64,000 nucleotides of DNA from AC-56 sp963702195 (GTDB lineage Bacteria > Actinomycetota > Thermoleophilia > Solirubrobacterales > 70-9): assembly GCA_963702195.1 (NCBI GenBank), contig OY969725.1:1054001-1118000 (forward strand), read 5' to 3'. The translations under genes were made by a program, and so were the position numbers. Position 1 is the first letter of the stretch. The number at the start of each line of letters is the position of its first letter. This document shows, in pieces, positions 39,074 to 47,167 of the stretch. The notes beneath the pieces were generated by a model. The model had not been told where the DNA came from. It saw only the letters and a program-made list of their open reading frames with translations, and ran no database searches.

Positions 39074-40690
39074 GTGTTCATCCGCAGGCGCCCGGCGGCG
39101 GAGCCCTCGAGAGAGATGGAAACCCCGGAATCAGACCGAAGCGCGCGTGAGCGCGAGGGCGAGGTCGCCCGATACCGCAGCCTCACGGACTACCTCCGGG
39201 TGGTCCGCCGCCACCGCGTCCTGATCATCGTCGTCACCCTGGCTCTCGGGGCGATCGCGTTCCTGCTCTCGAAGGCGCAGGCGACGACCTACCAGGCCGA
39301 GGCGCAGATGTCCTTCGGCGACCCGTTCGCGAACCTCACGCTCCTGAACGCCGGCAGCGGGATTCCCCAGGAAAGCGCCGCCGTGCGGGCCGCGAACGCC
39401 GCGGTGCTGGTGACCTCCCCGCGTACCGAACGCGTGGCCACGAAGATGTTCAGCGGCGGGCCGCCGCCCGGATGCTCGATCGACGCGAGCGTGCTGGTGG
39501 AGACGAACAACGTCGCCGTAGACGGCAAGTGCCGGACCGCTGACGACGCGGCACTGTTCACCAACACCTACGCCGGGGCCGCGCGCAGGATCGGAAACGC
39601 GCAGGCCCGGGCGCAGATCGCCCGGGTCGCCAGGGCCCTGTCCGACCAGATCACGCAGGCGAAGAAGAGCCCGGTTCAGGGGATCACGGGCCCGACCGTG
39701 ACGGCTCTCGAGCAGCAGCTTTCGCGGGTGGAAGCGGTGAAGCAGTCGGCCACACCGGTGGAGATCGTCCAGCCGGCGACGCCGCCCACGGGGACCGCCT
39801 CCCCGAGACCGGTCCGCAATACGGGGATCGGGCTCGTGCTCGGCCTCGTCCTGGGCCTCCTCGCCGCCTTCGGTCGCGACGCCCTGGACCGGCGGGTCCG
39901 GTCCTCGCAAGAGGTTCAGGATGAGCTCGGCCTGCCGGTTCTCGGCCGTGTGAGTCGCACCGCGCTCGGGCGTGCCGGTCTGGCGCGGAACGGCCAGCCG
40001 CCCATGACCGACGCCGACTTCGAGGCCTTCCGGGTCCTGAGGATGAACCTCGGCTACCTGGCGAAGGGCAAGGCGGTTCGCTCGGTGCTCGTGACCAGCG
40101 GTCTGCCCGAAGAGGGCAAGTCGACCGTGAGCGCCGCGCTGGCGAGCGCGGCGGTGCTCGCCGGGCAGCGCACGCTGCTGGTGGAGTGCGACCTGCGCCG
40201 TCCATGCTTCGCCCAGCGGTTCGGGATCCAGTCACAGCCCGGGCTCACCGACTACCTGCTCGGCAACGCGGGCCCGCAGGACATCCTCCAGACCGTCGAG
40301 CTCTCCGAGCCTGTGCGCGTCAACGGCAACGAGGCGGCCCAGCCCGCCGGCTCGGCCGGGACGCTGGTCTGCATCGTGGGCGGCGCGCTCGTGTCGAACC
40401 CGGCCGAGCTCGTGATGAGCGAGCGCTTCAAGGACTTCCTCGAGAAGGTGAGCAAGGCGTACGACCTCGTGGTCCTGGACGCGAGCCCGCTGCTGGCGGT
40501 GGTGGACCCGATGGAGATCCTCCCGCACGTGGACGCGGCGATCATCTGCGTGCGCGCTCAGCAGACGACCCGCGAGCAGGCGCGGGCCGCTCGCACGGCG
40601 CTGAGCACCCTTCCCGAGCGCCCCATGGGCGCTGTCCTCACGGGAATGCGCCGCGGCGACCCGGACGCCTACGACTACTACGGCTACTAG
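39074..40690 (+). CDS. Wzz chain-length/BY-kinase fusion (capsular polysaccharide tyrosine autokinase)
   Basis: 538 aa. A Wzz domain between two membrane helices (VLIIVVTLALGAIAFLLS, about 50-67; GIGLVLGLVLGLLAAFG, about 251-267), then a cytosolic BY-kinase. Walker A is PEEGKST at about 345-351, Walker A' LLVECDLRRP, Walker B YDLVVLDASPLL. The tail DAYDYYGY carries a Tyr cluster for autophosphorylation. It controls chain length and export with the polymerase and flippase. GTG 39074 or ATG 39116 (14 residues shorter) may be the start. The stop is followed directly by palindrome B. Confidence 0.93.
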   Translation: MFIRRRPAAEPSREMETPESDRSAREREGEVARYRSLTDYLRVVRRHRVLIIVVTLALGAIAFLLSKAQATTYQAEAQMSFGDPFANLTLLNAGSGIPQESAAVRAANAAVLVTSPRTERVATKMFSGGPPPGCSIDASVLVETNNVAVDGKCRTADDAALFTNTYAGAARRIGNAQARAQIARVARALSDQITQAKKSPVQGITGPTVTALEQQLSRVEAVKQSATPVEIVQPATPPTGTASPRPVRNTGIGLVLGLVLGLLAAFGRDALDRRVRSSQEVQDELGLPVLGRVSRTALGRAGLARNGQPPMTDADFEAFRVLRMNLGYLAKGKAVRSVLVTSGLPEEGKSTVSAALASAAVLAGQRTLLVECDLRRPCFAQRFGIQSQPGLTDYLLGNAGPQDILQTVELSEPVRVNGNEAAQPAGSAGTLVCIVGGALVSNPAELVMSERFKDFLEKVSKAYDLVVLDASPLLAVVDPMEILPHVDAAIICVRAQQTTREQARAARTALSTLPERPMGAVLTGMRRGDPDAYDYYGY

Positions 40691-40851
40691 ATGACTGATT
40701 CCCAATCCCCGCGCACCCGGATGATCCGCCCGGTACGGCGCATTTCTGCGTCCTCGGGCTTGCCCTTGCACCCAGCAAGGGCTGCGCCCTGCGCCCTTGA
40801 ACTGCTTGGCCGGGCGAATCCCCGGGCCCACGCGGATTAGGAATCAATCAT
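40691..40851. repeat. Long imperfect palindrome B between BY-kinase and GT2 genes
   Basis: The left arm (40691-40735) matches the reverse complement of the right arm (40808-40851); the outer 18 bp (ATGACTGATTCCCAATCC against ATGATTGATTCCTAATCC) agree in 16. The centre holds a perfect 8-bp hairpin, GCCCTTGC-ACCCA-GCAAGGGC. The element starts on the base after the BY-kinase TAG and ends where the GT2 coding similarity begins. The string TGCACC(C/G)AGCAAGG is shared with palindrome A. A mobile or REP-like repeat is one reading; a transcription attenuator is another. Confidence 0.65.
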
Positions 40852-40858
40852 CCACGTT

Positions 40859-41704
40859 CTGGGCCTCGCGGTCGGCATCGTCACCCACGACTCCGCGGGC
40901 GACCTGCGGCGATTCCTCGCGGGCCAGCTCGCGGCGGCTCTCCAGATCGACGCGCCAGTGGTCGTCGTCGACAACGCCTCCTCTGATGAGACCGTCCGGC
41001 TGTTGCGGAAAGCGGAGGCGGAGCATCCCCAGCTGACCGTTCACGAGATGGGCCGCAACGCGGGCTACGCCGCGGCCGTGAACGCGGCGTTCGCTCGGGC
41101 GCCGGGACGCGACATGCTCCTCGTCAACCCCGACATCGAGCTCTCTGACGGCGAGGTGGCCCGGGCGCTTGCCAGGGTGCTCCAACGCGACCCGCGGATC
41201 GGAGTCGTCGCCCCCCGGCTGGTCGGCGAGGACGGCGAGCCGCAGCCGAACGCACGCCTCTACCCGAGCATCGCGGCCATGCTCGGTGGCACCGCCGCGC
41301 CTCGGATCGCGCCGCCACTGCGCCGCAGCTACGAGCGGTACGTCGCACCGTCGCGCTCCGTGCGGGCGCGGACGGTCGACTGGGTGATCGGTGGGGCGAT
41401 GCTCATCCGGCGGGCGGCCTTCAACGCGGTTGGCGGCTGGGACGAGCGCTTCTTCCTCTACATCGAGGACACCGACTTCTGCCGCCGCTGCATTCGCGCG
41501 GGCTGGGAGGTCGCGTTCGTGCCCTCAGTGAGCCTTCGCCACCGCTATCCACGAGCGAGCCGCACCGCGGGGCCGCTCGCGACGTCGCGCGCGCGGCGCA
41601 GCCACGTCGCGGGATTGGCTCGACTGTGGTGGCGCGAGCCGCGCCTGATGCTCGGGCTCGGCCGCGGGCGGAGCCGTGAGGTCGATCTCGGCGGCGGCCC
41701 TTGA
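40859..41704 (+). CDS. GT2 family glycosyltransferase (rhamnosyl-type), start unclear
   Basis: 281 aa from CTG 40859. The GT-A fold is complete: LAVGIVTHDSAGDLRRFL, VVVVDNASSDETVRLLR, MGRNAGYAAAVNAAF, LLVNPDIELSDG (the DXD-like D-I-E), IGGAMLIRRAAFNAVGGWDE and YIEDTDFCRRC. This resembles WbbL-like rhamnosyltransferases. In frame, a TAG stands at 40838-40840 and no ATG, GTG or TTG occurs before 40958, which would cut off the first strand and helix. Either CTG 40859 or an ATC codon is used, or the 5' end was altered by palindrome B. The stop overlaps the next gene (TTGA). Confidence 0.85.
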   Translation: MGLAVGIVTHDSAGDLRRFLAGQLAAALQIDAPVVVVDNASSDETVRLLRKAEAEHPQLTVHEMGRNAGYAAAVNAAFARAPGRDMLLVNPDIELSDGEVARALARVLQRDPRIGVVAPRLVGEDGEPQPNARLYPSIAAMLGGTAAPRIAPPLRRSYERYVAPSRSVRARTVDWVIGGAMLIRRAAFNAVGGWDERFFLYIEDTDFCRRCIRAGWEVAFVPSVSLRHRYPRASRTAGPLATSRARRSHVAGLARLWWREPRLMLGLGRGRSREVDLGGGP

Positions 41705-42657
41705 GCCCACCCGAGCTCCCCTCGGCGGAGGTGTTGATCCCGCACCACAACCGGGCCGACAGCCTGCGCGAGACCCTGGGGGCCCTCCGGCGTCAGACGC
41801 ATCCGGTGCCCGTTCGGGTGGTCGACAACGCGTCCTCCGACGGGACGCTCGAGATGCTCGATGCCGAGTTCAGCGAGGTTGCCTGCACCCGGCTCGAGCA
41901 GAACCTGGGCTTCGGCGCGGCGCTGAACCGCGGTGTCGCGGAGACCGACGCGGAGGTCCTCGTCCTGCTCAACAACGACGCCGTGCCCGACGAGCGCTTC
42001 TGCAAGGAGTTGCTGGCCGCCCAGGCCGCGTCGGGAGCCGAGATGGTCGCCGCCTGCCTGCGGCGCCCCGACGGGCGGATCGAGTCGCTGGGAGTCGAGC
42101 TGGATCGATCGCTCATCGCCTACGACATCGGGTACGGCGAGGAGCTGGACGGCGCCGCGGAGCGACACGACGATCCACCGCTCGCCCCGAGCGGCGGCGC
42201 CGCCGGGTTCGTCCGCGAGGCCTTCCAGGCGGCCGGCGGATTCGACGAGGGGTTCTTCGCCTATCTCGAGGACGTCGATCTGGGAATCCGGATGCGCATG
42301 CTCGGCATGCGATGCGTGCTGGCGCCGCGTGCGATCGCGGTGCACGAGCACTCCACGACGCTCGGCTCGGGCAGCGAGGCCAAGAATCGCCTCCTCGGCA
42401 GCGGTCGCGGGCGTCTGGCGCGGAAGTACGGCGCCAACCTCACCCCGGCGGCCCGGGCGCGCGGCCTCGTCATCGATGGCGCCGTCTACGCGGGAAAGGC
42501 CCTCATCGATCGCAACCTCGGCGCGGTCAGGGGACACCGCGAGGCTGCCCGGCGAACCGCTCGGGGGCCGGTCGACCCGCGCTTCGAGCGCGTGCCTCTG
42601 ATCGACCGCGGCCTCCTGTCGAGCCTGCGCCAGCGACTGGGACGGCGCGGGTTCTAG
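41701..42657 (+). CDS. GT2 family glycosyltransferase
   Basis: 318 aa. EVLIPHHNRADSLRETLGAL, VRVVDNASSDGTLEMLD, EQNLGFGAALNRGV, VLVLLNNDAVPDERF (D-x-D region), GGAAGFVREAFQAAGGFDEG and YLEDVDLGIRMRML. Similar in type to the preceding enzyme. TTG 41701 overlaps its stop, so the two are coupled and probably add successive sugars. The C-terminal 70 residues are basic and amphipathic, likely membrane-associated. Its TAG shares the sequence CTAG with the stop of the convergent GT4 gene. Confidence 0.92.
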   Translation: MSPPELPSAEVLIPHHNRADSLRETLGALRRQTHPVPVRVVDNASSDGTLEMLDAEFSEVACTRLEQNLGFGAALNRGVAETDAEVLVLLNNDAVPDERFCKELLAAQAASGAEMVAACLRRPDGRIESLGVELDRSLIAYDIGYGEELDGAAERHDDPPLAPSGGAAGFVREAFQAAGGFDEGFFAYLEDVDLGIRMRMLGMRCVLAPRAIAVHEHSTTLGSGSEAKNRLLGSGRGRLARKYGANLTPAARARGLVIDGAVYAGKALIDRNLGAVRGHREAARRTARGPVDPRFERVPLIDRGLLSSLRQRLGRRGF

Positions 42658-43775
42658 CGCGCGAGCGCCGCGAGGTACGCCTCGTGCATGGCGTCGGCCT
42701 GGCGCTCGAGGTTGAAGCTCTGTGTCACTCGCTCGCGCGCGGCGCGGCCCATGGCCCGGCGCTCGCCGGCGTCGAGCGAGGCGAGCGAGACGATGGCCTT
42801 GGCCAGCGCACGGGGGTCGTCGGGCTCGACCAGCACGCCGCAATCGTCGGTGATCTGCTCGGCGAGCCCGTCCCGGCGCGTCCCGATCACGGGGATGCCA
42901 CTGGCCATCGCCTCGAGCATCGCGATCGGGAACGGGTCGGCGCGGGACGGCAGGACGAACGCGTCCCAGCTCCGGTAGCACTCGAAGGTGTCGGCGCTCG
43001 GGCGATGCAGGACACCGATCGCCTTGGCTCGCGAGACGAGGTCGCGAGCCCAGTCGCGCTCGACGGCGTCGTTGGGCGCGCCCACCATCTCGAAGCGAAA
43101 GGCATCCGAATCCGACAGGACCTGCCGCGCTGCCTCCACGTAGATGTCGCTGCCCTTGCGGGTCGAGACCACCGCCACGGTGCCAACCGAAAACGGCCGC
43201 GGGTCCGGGCGGATCTCGGCCGCTCGCTCGGGCACCGGAGTCGCCTCGTACACGATTCGCGGGACCCTGTGGCGCCACCGCAGTCGCTCGGCGCTCGCTG
43301 TGGAGACCGCGACCACCTGGTCGAGGCTCCAGGCCGCGCGCCGCAGCAGGTTGCCCCGCACGCCGCCGGGGAGCATCTCGTGCGCGTGGAGGAGCACCGA
43401 CCGCTCGTCCGACCGCGCAGCCATGGCCTCGGCCACCGTCATGATCGAGTTCGCGTGCACGAGGTCCGGCGAGGCGTCGCGCAGGAACTGGCGGAACTGG
43501 CGGAAGTACGGCCGCAGGGTTCGCAGCCGCGCCACTGGGCCCGGCGGCACCCGCCAGGCCCTCGCGCTGTACTCGAGCATGCGCGGTGCTCCCGCGACCT
43601 CGTAGCCCTCGGCCGCGAGGTGGTCGAAGAGCTCACTGGGGCGGGCGCACCAGAAGCTGAACCGCCAACCCCGCTCGGCGAGGATCGGGACGATCCGGGT
43701 GACCGAGCGGGTCGCTCCGCCCAGGTGGGGCTCGTGAAAGACGACCGCGATGCGATGGCCCGAGCCGTCGCTCAC
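42654..43775 (-). CDS. GT4 family glycosyltransferase
   Basis: 373 aa GT-B enzyme. N-terminal HRIAVVFHEPHLGGATRSVT (the GG phosphate loop), VHANSIMTVAEAMAA; C-terminal donor domain with STRKGSDIYVEAARQVL, AFVLPSRADPFPIAMLEAMA (the E-x7-E motif) and SGIPVIGTRRDGLAEQI. Retaining transfer from a nucleotide sugar is expected. GTG 43775 overlaps the stop of the polymerase gene upstream (GTGA), so it is in the same minus-strand transcript. Confidence 0.93.
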   Translation of the reverse strand: MSDGSGHRIAVVFHEPHLGGATRSVTRIVPILAERGWRFSFWCARPSELFDHLAAEGYEVAGAPRMLEYSARAWRVPPGPVARLRTLRPYFRQFRQFLRDASPDLVHANSIMTVAEAMAARSDERSVLLHAHEMLPGGVRGNLLRRAAWSLDQVVAVSTASAERLRWRHRVPRIVYEATPVPERAAEIRPDPRPFSVGTVAVVSTRKGSDIYVEAARQVLSDSDAFRFEMVGAPNDAVERDWARDLVSRAKAIGVLHRPSADTFECYRSWDAFVLPSRADPFPIAMLEAMASGIPVIGTRRDGLAEQITDDCGVLVEPDDPRALAKAIVSLASLDAGERRAMGRAARERVTQSFNLERQADAMHEAYLAALAR

Positions 43776-45310
43776 CGAGGAGGTTGGGTCAGGGGCGGGT
43801 CCGTCCTCGGCGCCCGCGGTGTCCGCACCGTGACCTGGGCCACGCCGAGGCCGACGATCAGCCACGCCGCCGCGATGTAAGCGCCCTCGCTGTAGATGCC
43901 GGCGTAGAAGAGGACCAGCATCGCCGCGAGGGTTCCGCACGCAGCGATCGCGAGGAACGCCCGATCGGGGTCGCCGATCAGGCTGGCTCGCCGCGCCAGG
44001 GCGATGAGGAGCGACACGAGCGCGAAGATGTACAAGAGCATGATGGGCAGGCCCTGCTGGAGGCCCACCACCAGGTACGAGCTGTCGATGTACGGCGTGA
44101 TCACCGGGCCCGTCGGATTGTGCGCCGACGCGCCGCCGGAGGTCCCCAGACCGTGGCCCCACGGGTGGGCCTGGATGTCCTTCCACGCCTCCGACCACCG
44201 TTGCTGCCGCAGCGTGTAGGCGAGGTCGTGCTCCGGCGAGAGGATGTTCGCGAAGCGCGTTGACTGCTTGTCGGACCCGCCGACCGTCAGGTCGTATATC
44301 CCCGCGCCGATCAACCCGACGGCAAGCAGCGCGACCAGCGCGGCGCCGATTCTCCCGCGGGCTCGCCGAAGCATGATCGCGAGCACGAGGACCACGAGAA
44401 CGCCGGCCCCCGCGGCGAGGGCGCCCGTCCGGATGGTGGACGCCAGCAGCGGGATCGCGAGCAGCGGGATCGCCGCGGCGGCGACGAGCCTGATCCGGCC
44501 GCGCCAGCTGATCGCCGCGGCGAGGCAGAACGGGATCATCGTCGACGTCCACCCGGCGAGCTGGTTGGCGCTCAGGAACGAGCCGAAGAAGCGAGCCTGG
44601 ATCGCCGGCGGGATGCCCGGCTGCGCTTGCTTCGCGGCGAGCGTCTCCTTGACGCTAGGCCCGACGATCCATCGGAACGTGCAGTACGCGCCGATCAGCA
44701 GCGCGACCATGGCGATCCCGTGCGCGATGCGCCTGTGGGTGCGCTCCGACCACGGCGCGATAGCGACCAGCAGGAAGGCCGCCATGCACCAGCTGGCCGC
44801 CTTGAAGCCCTGGACGCCGAGTGAGATCGGATGGGTGAACAGGGCCTCGACGCCGGTAGTGCCGAGATAGAGGGCCGGGGCGATCAGTGCGGGCCACAGC
44901 CAGGCGCGCCGCTCGGCCCTACCGCTCAGATACGTTCCCAGCGCGCCCAGCCAGAGGCCGAGCAGCAGCAGGTCGACGAACCGCGTTACCGGAATGGGCG
45001 TGAACGCCGCGATCGAGCCGACGAGGCCGGAACAGAAGAAGACGGCGAGCGTCATCGCGACCGGCCGGCGCGCGCCGAGCACCGCAGCCGCGATGATGCC
45101 CAGGATGGCCACGATCACGATCCGGTCGCCGAGCGCGATCAACAGCAGCCCGAGGGCGAGCACGGCGCCGATAACCGCCGGGATCGCAAGCGAGCGCAGG
45201 TCGCCCAGGCGGCGAGCGGTGGGCCGGAACGCCCATACCGGCGCACGGGACGGTGCGTATCTGGGGCTCGCCGGCACGGTCGATCGCCCAGAGTAACCGT
45301 TGGTAGGCAT
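43772..45310 (-). CDS. O-antigen ligase/polymerase-like membrane protein (Wzy type)
   Basis: 512 aa with about twelve membrane helices, e.g. AIPAVIGAVLALGLLLIALG, LVAAAAIPLLAIPLLAS, IMLLYIFALVSLLIALARR and FLAIAACGTLAAMLVLFYAG. Between helices 10 and 11 is the long outside loop typical of the family, with HPWGHGLGTSGGASAHNPTG and TPYIDSSYLVVGLQQGLP. The loop motif H-x-W-G-x-G resembles the Wzy_C/O-antigen ligase signature. It would polymerise or ligate undecaprenyl-linked repeat units outside the membrane. ATG 45310 shares the palindrome GCATGC with the start of the divergent GT2 gene; GTG near 45279 is an alternative. Confidence 0.9.
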   Translation of the reverse strand: MPTNGYSGRSTVPASPRYAPSRAPVWAFRPTARRLGDLRSLAIPAVIGAVLALGLLLIALGDRIVIVAILGIIAAAVLGARRPVAMTLAVFFCSGLVGSIAAFTPIPVTRFVDLLLLGLWLGALGTYLSGRAERRAWLWPALIAPALYLGTTGVEALFTHPISLGVQGFKAASWCMAAFLLVAIAPWSERTHRRIAHGIAMVALLIGAYCTFRWIVGPSVKETLAAKQAQPGIPPAIQARFFGSFLSANQLAGWTSTMIPFCLAAAISWRGRIRLVAAAAIPLLAIPLLASTIRTGALAAGAGVLVVLVLAIMLRRARGRIGAALVALLAVGLIGAGIYDLTVGGSDKQSTRFANILSPEHDLAYTLRQQRWSEAWKDIQAHPWGHGLGTSGGASAHNPTGPVITPYIDSSYLVVGLQQGLPIMLLYIFALVSLLIALARRASLIGDPDRAFLAIAACGTLAAMLVLFYAGIYSEGAYIAAAWLIVGLGVAQVTVRTPRAPRTDPPLTQPPR

Positions 45311-46187
45311 GCCACCCGCCACCAGCGACAAGCGACCGCCCGTCACCGTGGTCGTTCCGTTCCGGGGCGATCGGGCCGCGGCGCAGTCCCTGCTCGAGAA
45401 CCTGGCGCTGCTGCGTACCCGCGCCGGCGACCAGCTCATCGTGGCAGACAACACCCCGGTGAGCGTCGTGCCCGACGGCCCCGGCACGACCGTCGAGGTG
45501 GTTCGCGTACCCGCGCCGCCGTCCGCCCGCCGGGCCAGGAACGTCGGCGCCCGCGGGGCCGCCAATCCATGGCTCCTCTTCCTGGACGCCGACTGCCGCC
45601 CCGACCCGGAGCTGCTCGACGCGTACTTCGCGACGGAGCCGGCCGCGCGGTGCGGCGTGGTCGCGGGTGAGGTGATCGGCGACGGCTCGCAGCCCGAGGC
45701 GCTGGCGCGCTGGGCGCGATCGCGCCGCGGGATGATGGCGCGCTTGCACGTGGAGGGGCCGCGGCCGGCCGGAATCGCCGGAAACCTGATGCTGCGGCGC
45801 GACGCGCTCAAGGAGGTTGGGGGGTTCGAGGAGAGCGCCCGCTCGGAGGCCGACGTCGACCTGTGCTGGCGGGTCCAGGACGCCGGCTGGACGCTTGAGT
45901 ACCGGCCGGGTGCGACCGTCGCCCACCGCGACCCGACCCGGCTCGGGGAGGTGTGGCGCCAGGCGTGGATGTACGGAGCCGGCAAGCGGTGGCTCCGGGA
46001 CCGGTGGGGATCGGCGGCTCAGCCGCCGCCGGTGGTCAGGCCCGTCGTTCGAGCGGTCGGCGGCGCGCTCGTCTGGACGCTCACCGCCCGCTTCGAGCGC
46101 GCCATGTTCAAGCTCGTCGACGGCCTGGTGGCGGCAGGCGGATGGCTGGGCTACCAGGCGGCGCGCGTTGCGGAGCTGCGGCGATGA
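45309..46187 (+). CDS. GT2 family glycosyltransferase
   Basis: 292 aa. PPVTVVVPFRGDRAAAQSLL, LIVADNTPVSVVPDG, ARRARNVGARGAANPWLLFL, then DADCRPDPELLDAYF (DXD) and AGNLMLRRDALKEVGGFEE with EADVDLCWRV. ATG 45309 is preferred; TTG 45300 is an in-frame alternative. Divergent from the polymerase with overlapping start codons. The next GT2 gene starts inside its stop (ATGA). Confidence 0.91.
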   Translation: MPPATSDKRPPVTVVVPFRGDRAAAQSLLENLALLRTRAGDQLIVADNTPVSVVPDGPGTTVEVVRVPAPPSARRARNVGARGAANPWLLFLDADCRPDPELLDAYFATEPAARCGVVAGEVIGDGSQPEALARWARSRRGMMARLHVEGPRPAGIAGNLMLRRDALKEVGGFEESARSEADVDLCWRVQDAGWTLEYRPGATVAHRDPTRLGEVWRQAWMYGAGKRWLRDRWGSAAQPPPVVRPVVRAVGGALVWTLTARFERAMFKLVDGLVAAGGWLGYQAARVAELRR

Positions 46188-47143
46188 GCGACTCGCCGGA
46201 GATCAGCGTCGTGATCGCGACCAGGGACAGGCCGGCGAGGCTGGCCGCCGCGCTGGGGGCACTGCGTGACCAGACGGTCGGCACGGGGCGGTTCGAGGTG
46301 ATCGTCGTCGACGACGGCTCGGGCCCCAAGACCCGAGACCTCCTGGCCCGCGCACGGGACGAGGGCGGCCCCCGGGTGCACGTGATCCGGCTGGCCGGCA
46401 ATGGCCCCGCCGCGGCCCGCAACGCGGGGTGGAGGGCGGCGGCGGCACCCCTCATCGCCTTCACGGACGACGACTGCGAGCCGACCCCCTCATGGCTCGA
46501 GGCGTTGCTCGGGATGGCATCGGCATCTCCGGGAGCCATCGTCCAGGGGGTGACCGGCCCCATCCCGCGCGAGGCCGAGCTTCTCAGCCGCCCCTTCACC
46601 CGAACCCGATCGATCCCGGGCCCGAACCCGTGGTTCGCCACCTGCAACATCGCCTATCCGCGCGAGCTCCTCGAGCGTCTCGGCGGGTTCGACGAGCTCT
46701 TCCCGGAGGCGCTCGGAGAGGACACGGACCTGGGCTGGCGGGCGCTGGAGATCGGGGCACGCGTCGAGTTCGCCGGCCACGCCGTCGTCCACCACGCCGT
46801 CGAGGACCTGGGGCCGGCCGGGTACATGCGGCATGCGCTGCGGGGCGCCGACGCCGTGTACGCCTTCCGCCGGCACCCCGGGCTTCGGGCCGAGGCCCTG
46901 CGCTACGGCGTGTTCAGGAACCCGTCGCTGGAGCGGCTCGGCCTCGCTCTCGCGGGGCTCCTGCTCGCGAGGAGGCACCGCGCGGCCGCCCTGCTCGCCC
47001 TCCCGTACGCGCGGAACCTCCTGGCCCGCTCGATGTCGTCGGACGCCGGGCCGCTTCTTGCCCCGTACCTGCTCGTGTACGACCTGGCGCAGGCCTATAC
47101 GTCGCTCCGCGGATCGATCCGGCACCGGAGGCTGGTGCTCTAG
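46184..47143 (+). CDS. GT2 family glycosyltransferase
   Basis: 319 aa. PEISVVIATRDRPARLAAAL, VIVVDDGSGPKTRDLL, GPAAARNAGWRAAAAPLIAF, TDDDCEPTPSWLEALL (DXD), TCNIAYPRELLERLGGFDE and GEDTDLGWRAL. The T-C-N-x-AYPRELLER block is shared with the genes at 47168 and 48229, marking a set of recent paralogues. The C-terminal 90 residues are helical and partly hydrophobic, likely membrane-attached. ATG 46184 overlaps the previous stop. Confidence 0.93.
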   Translation: MSDSPEISVVIATRDRPARLAAALGALRDQTVGTGRFEVIVVDDGSGPKTRDLLARARDEGGPRVHVIRLAGNGPAAARNAGWRAAAAPLIAFTDDDCEPTPSWLEALLGMASASPGAIVQGVTGPIPREAELLSRPFTRTRSIPGPNPWFATCNIAYPRELLERLGGFDELFPEALGEDTDLGWRALEIGARVEFAGHAVVHHAVEDLGPAGYMRHALRGADAVYAFRRHPGLRAEALRYGVFRNPSLERLGLALAGLLLARRHRAAALLALPYARNLLARSMSSDAGPLLAPYLLVYDLAQAYTSLRGSIRHRRLVL

Positions 47144-47167
47144 GGGCGTCGGTACTGGTTGCCGCCG

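Noticed and set aside
45311..45985. 225-codon N-terminal extension of the polymerase gene
   Set aside because: Not hydrophobic, lies antisense to a good GT2 gene, and the first membrane helix begins soon after ATG 45310.
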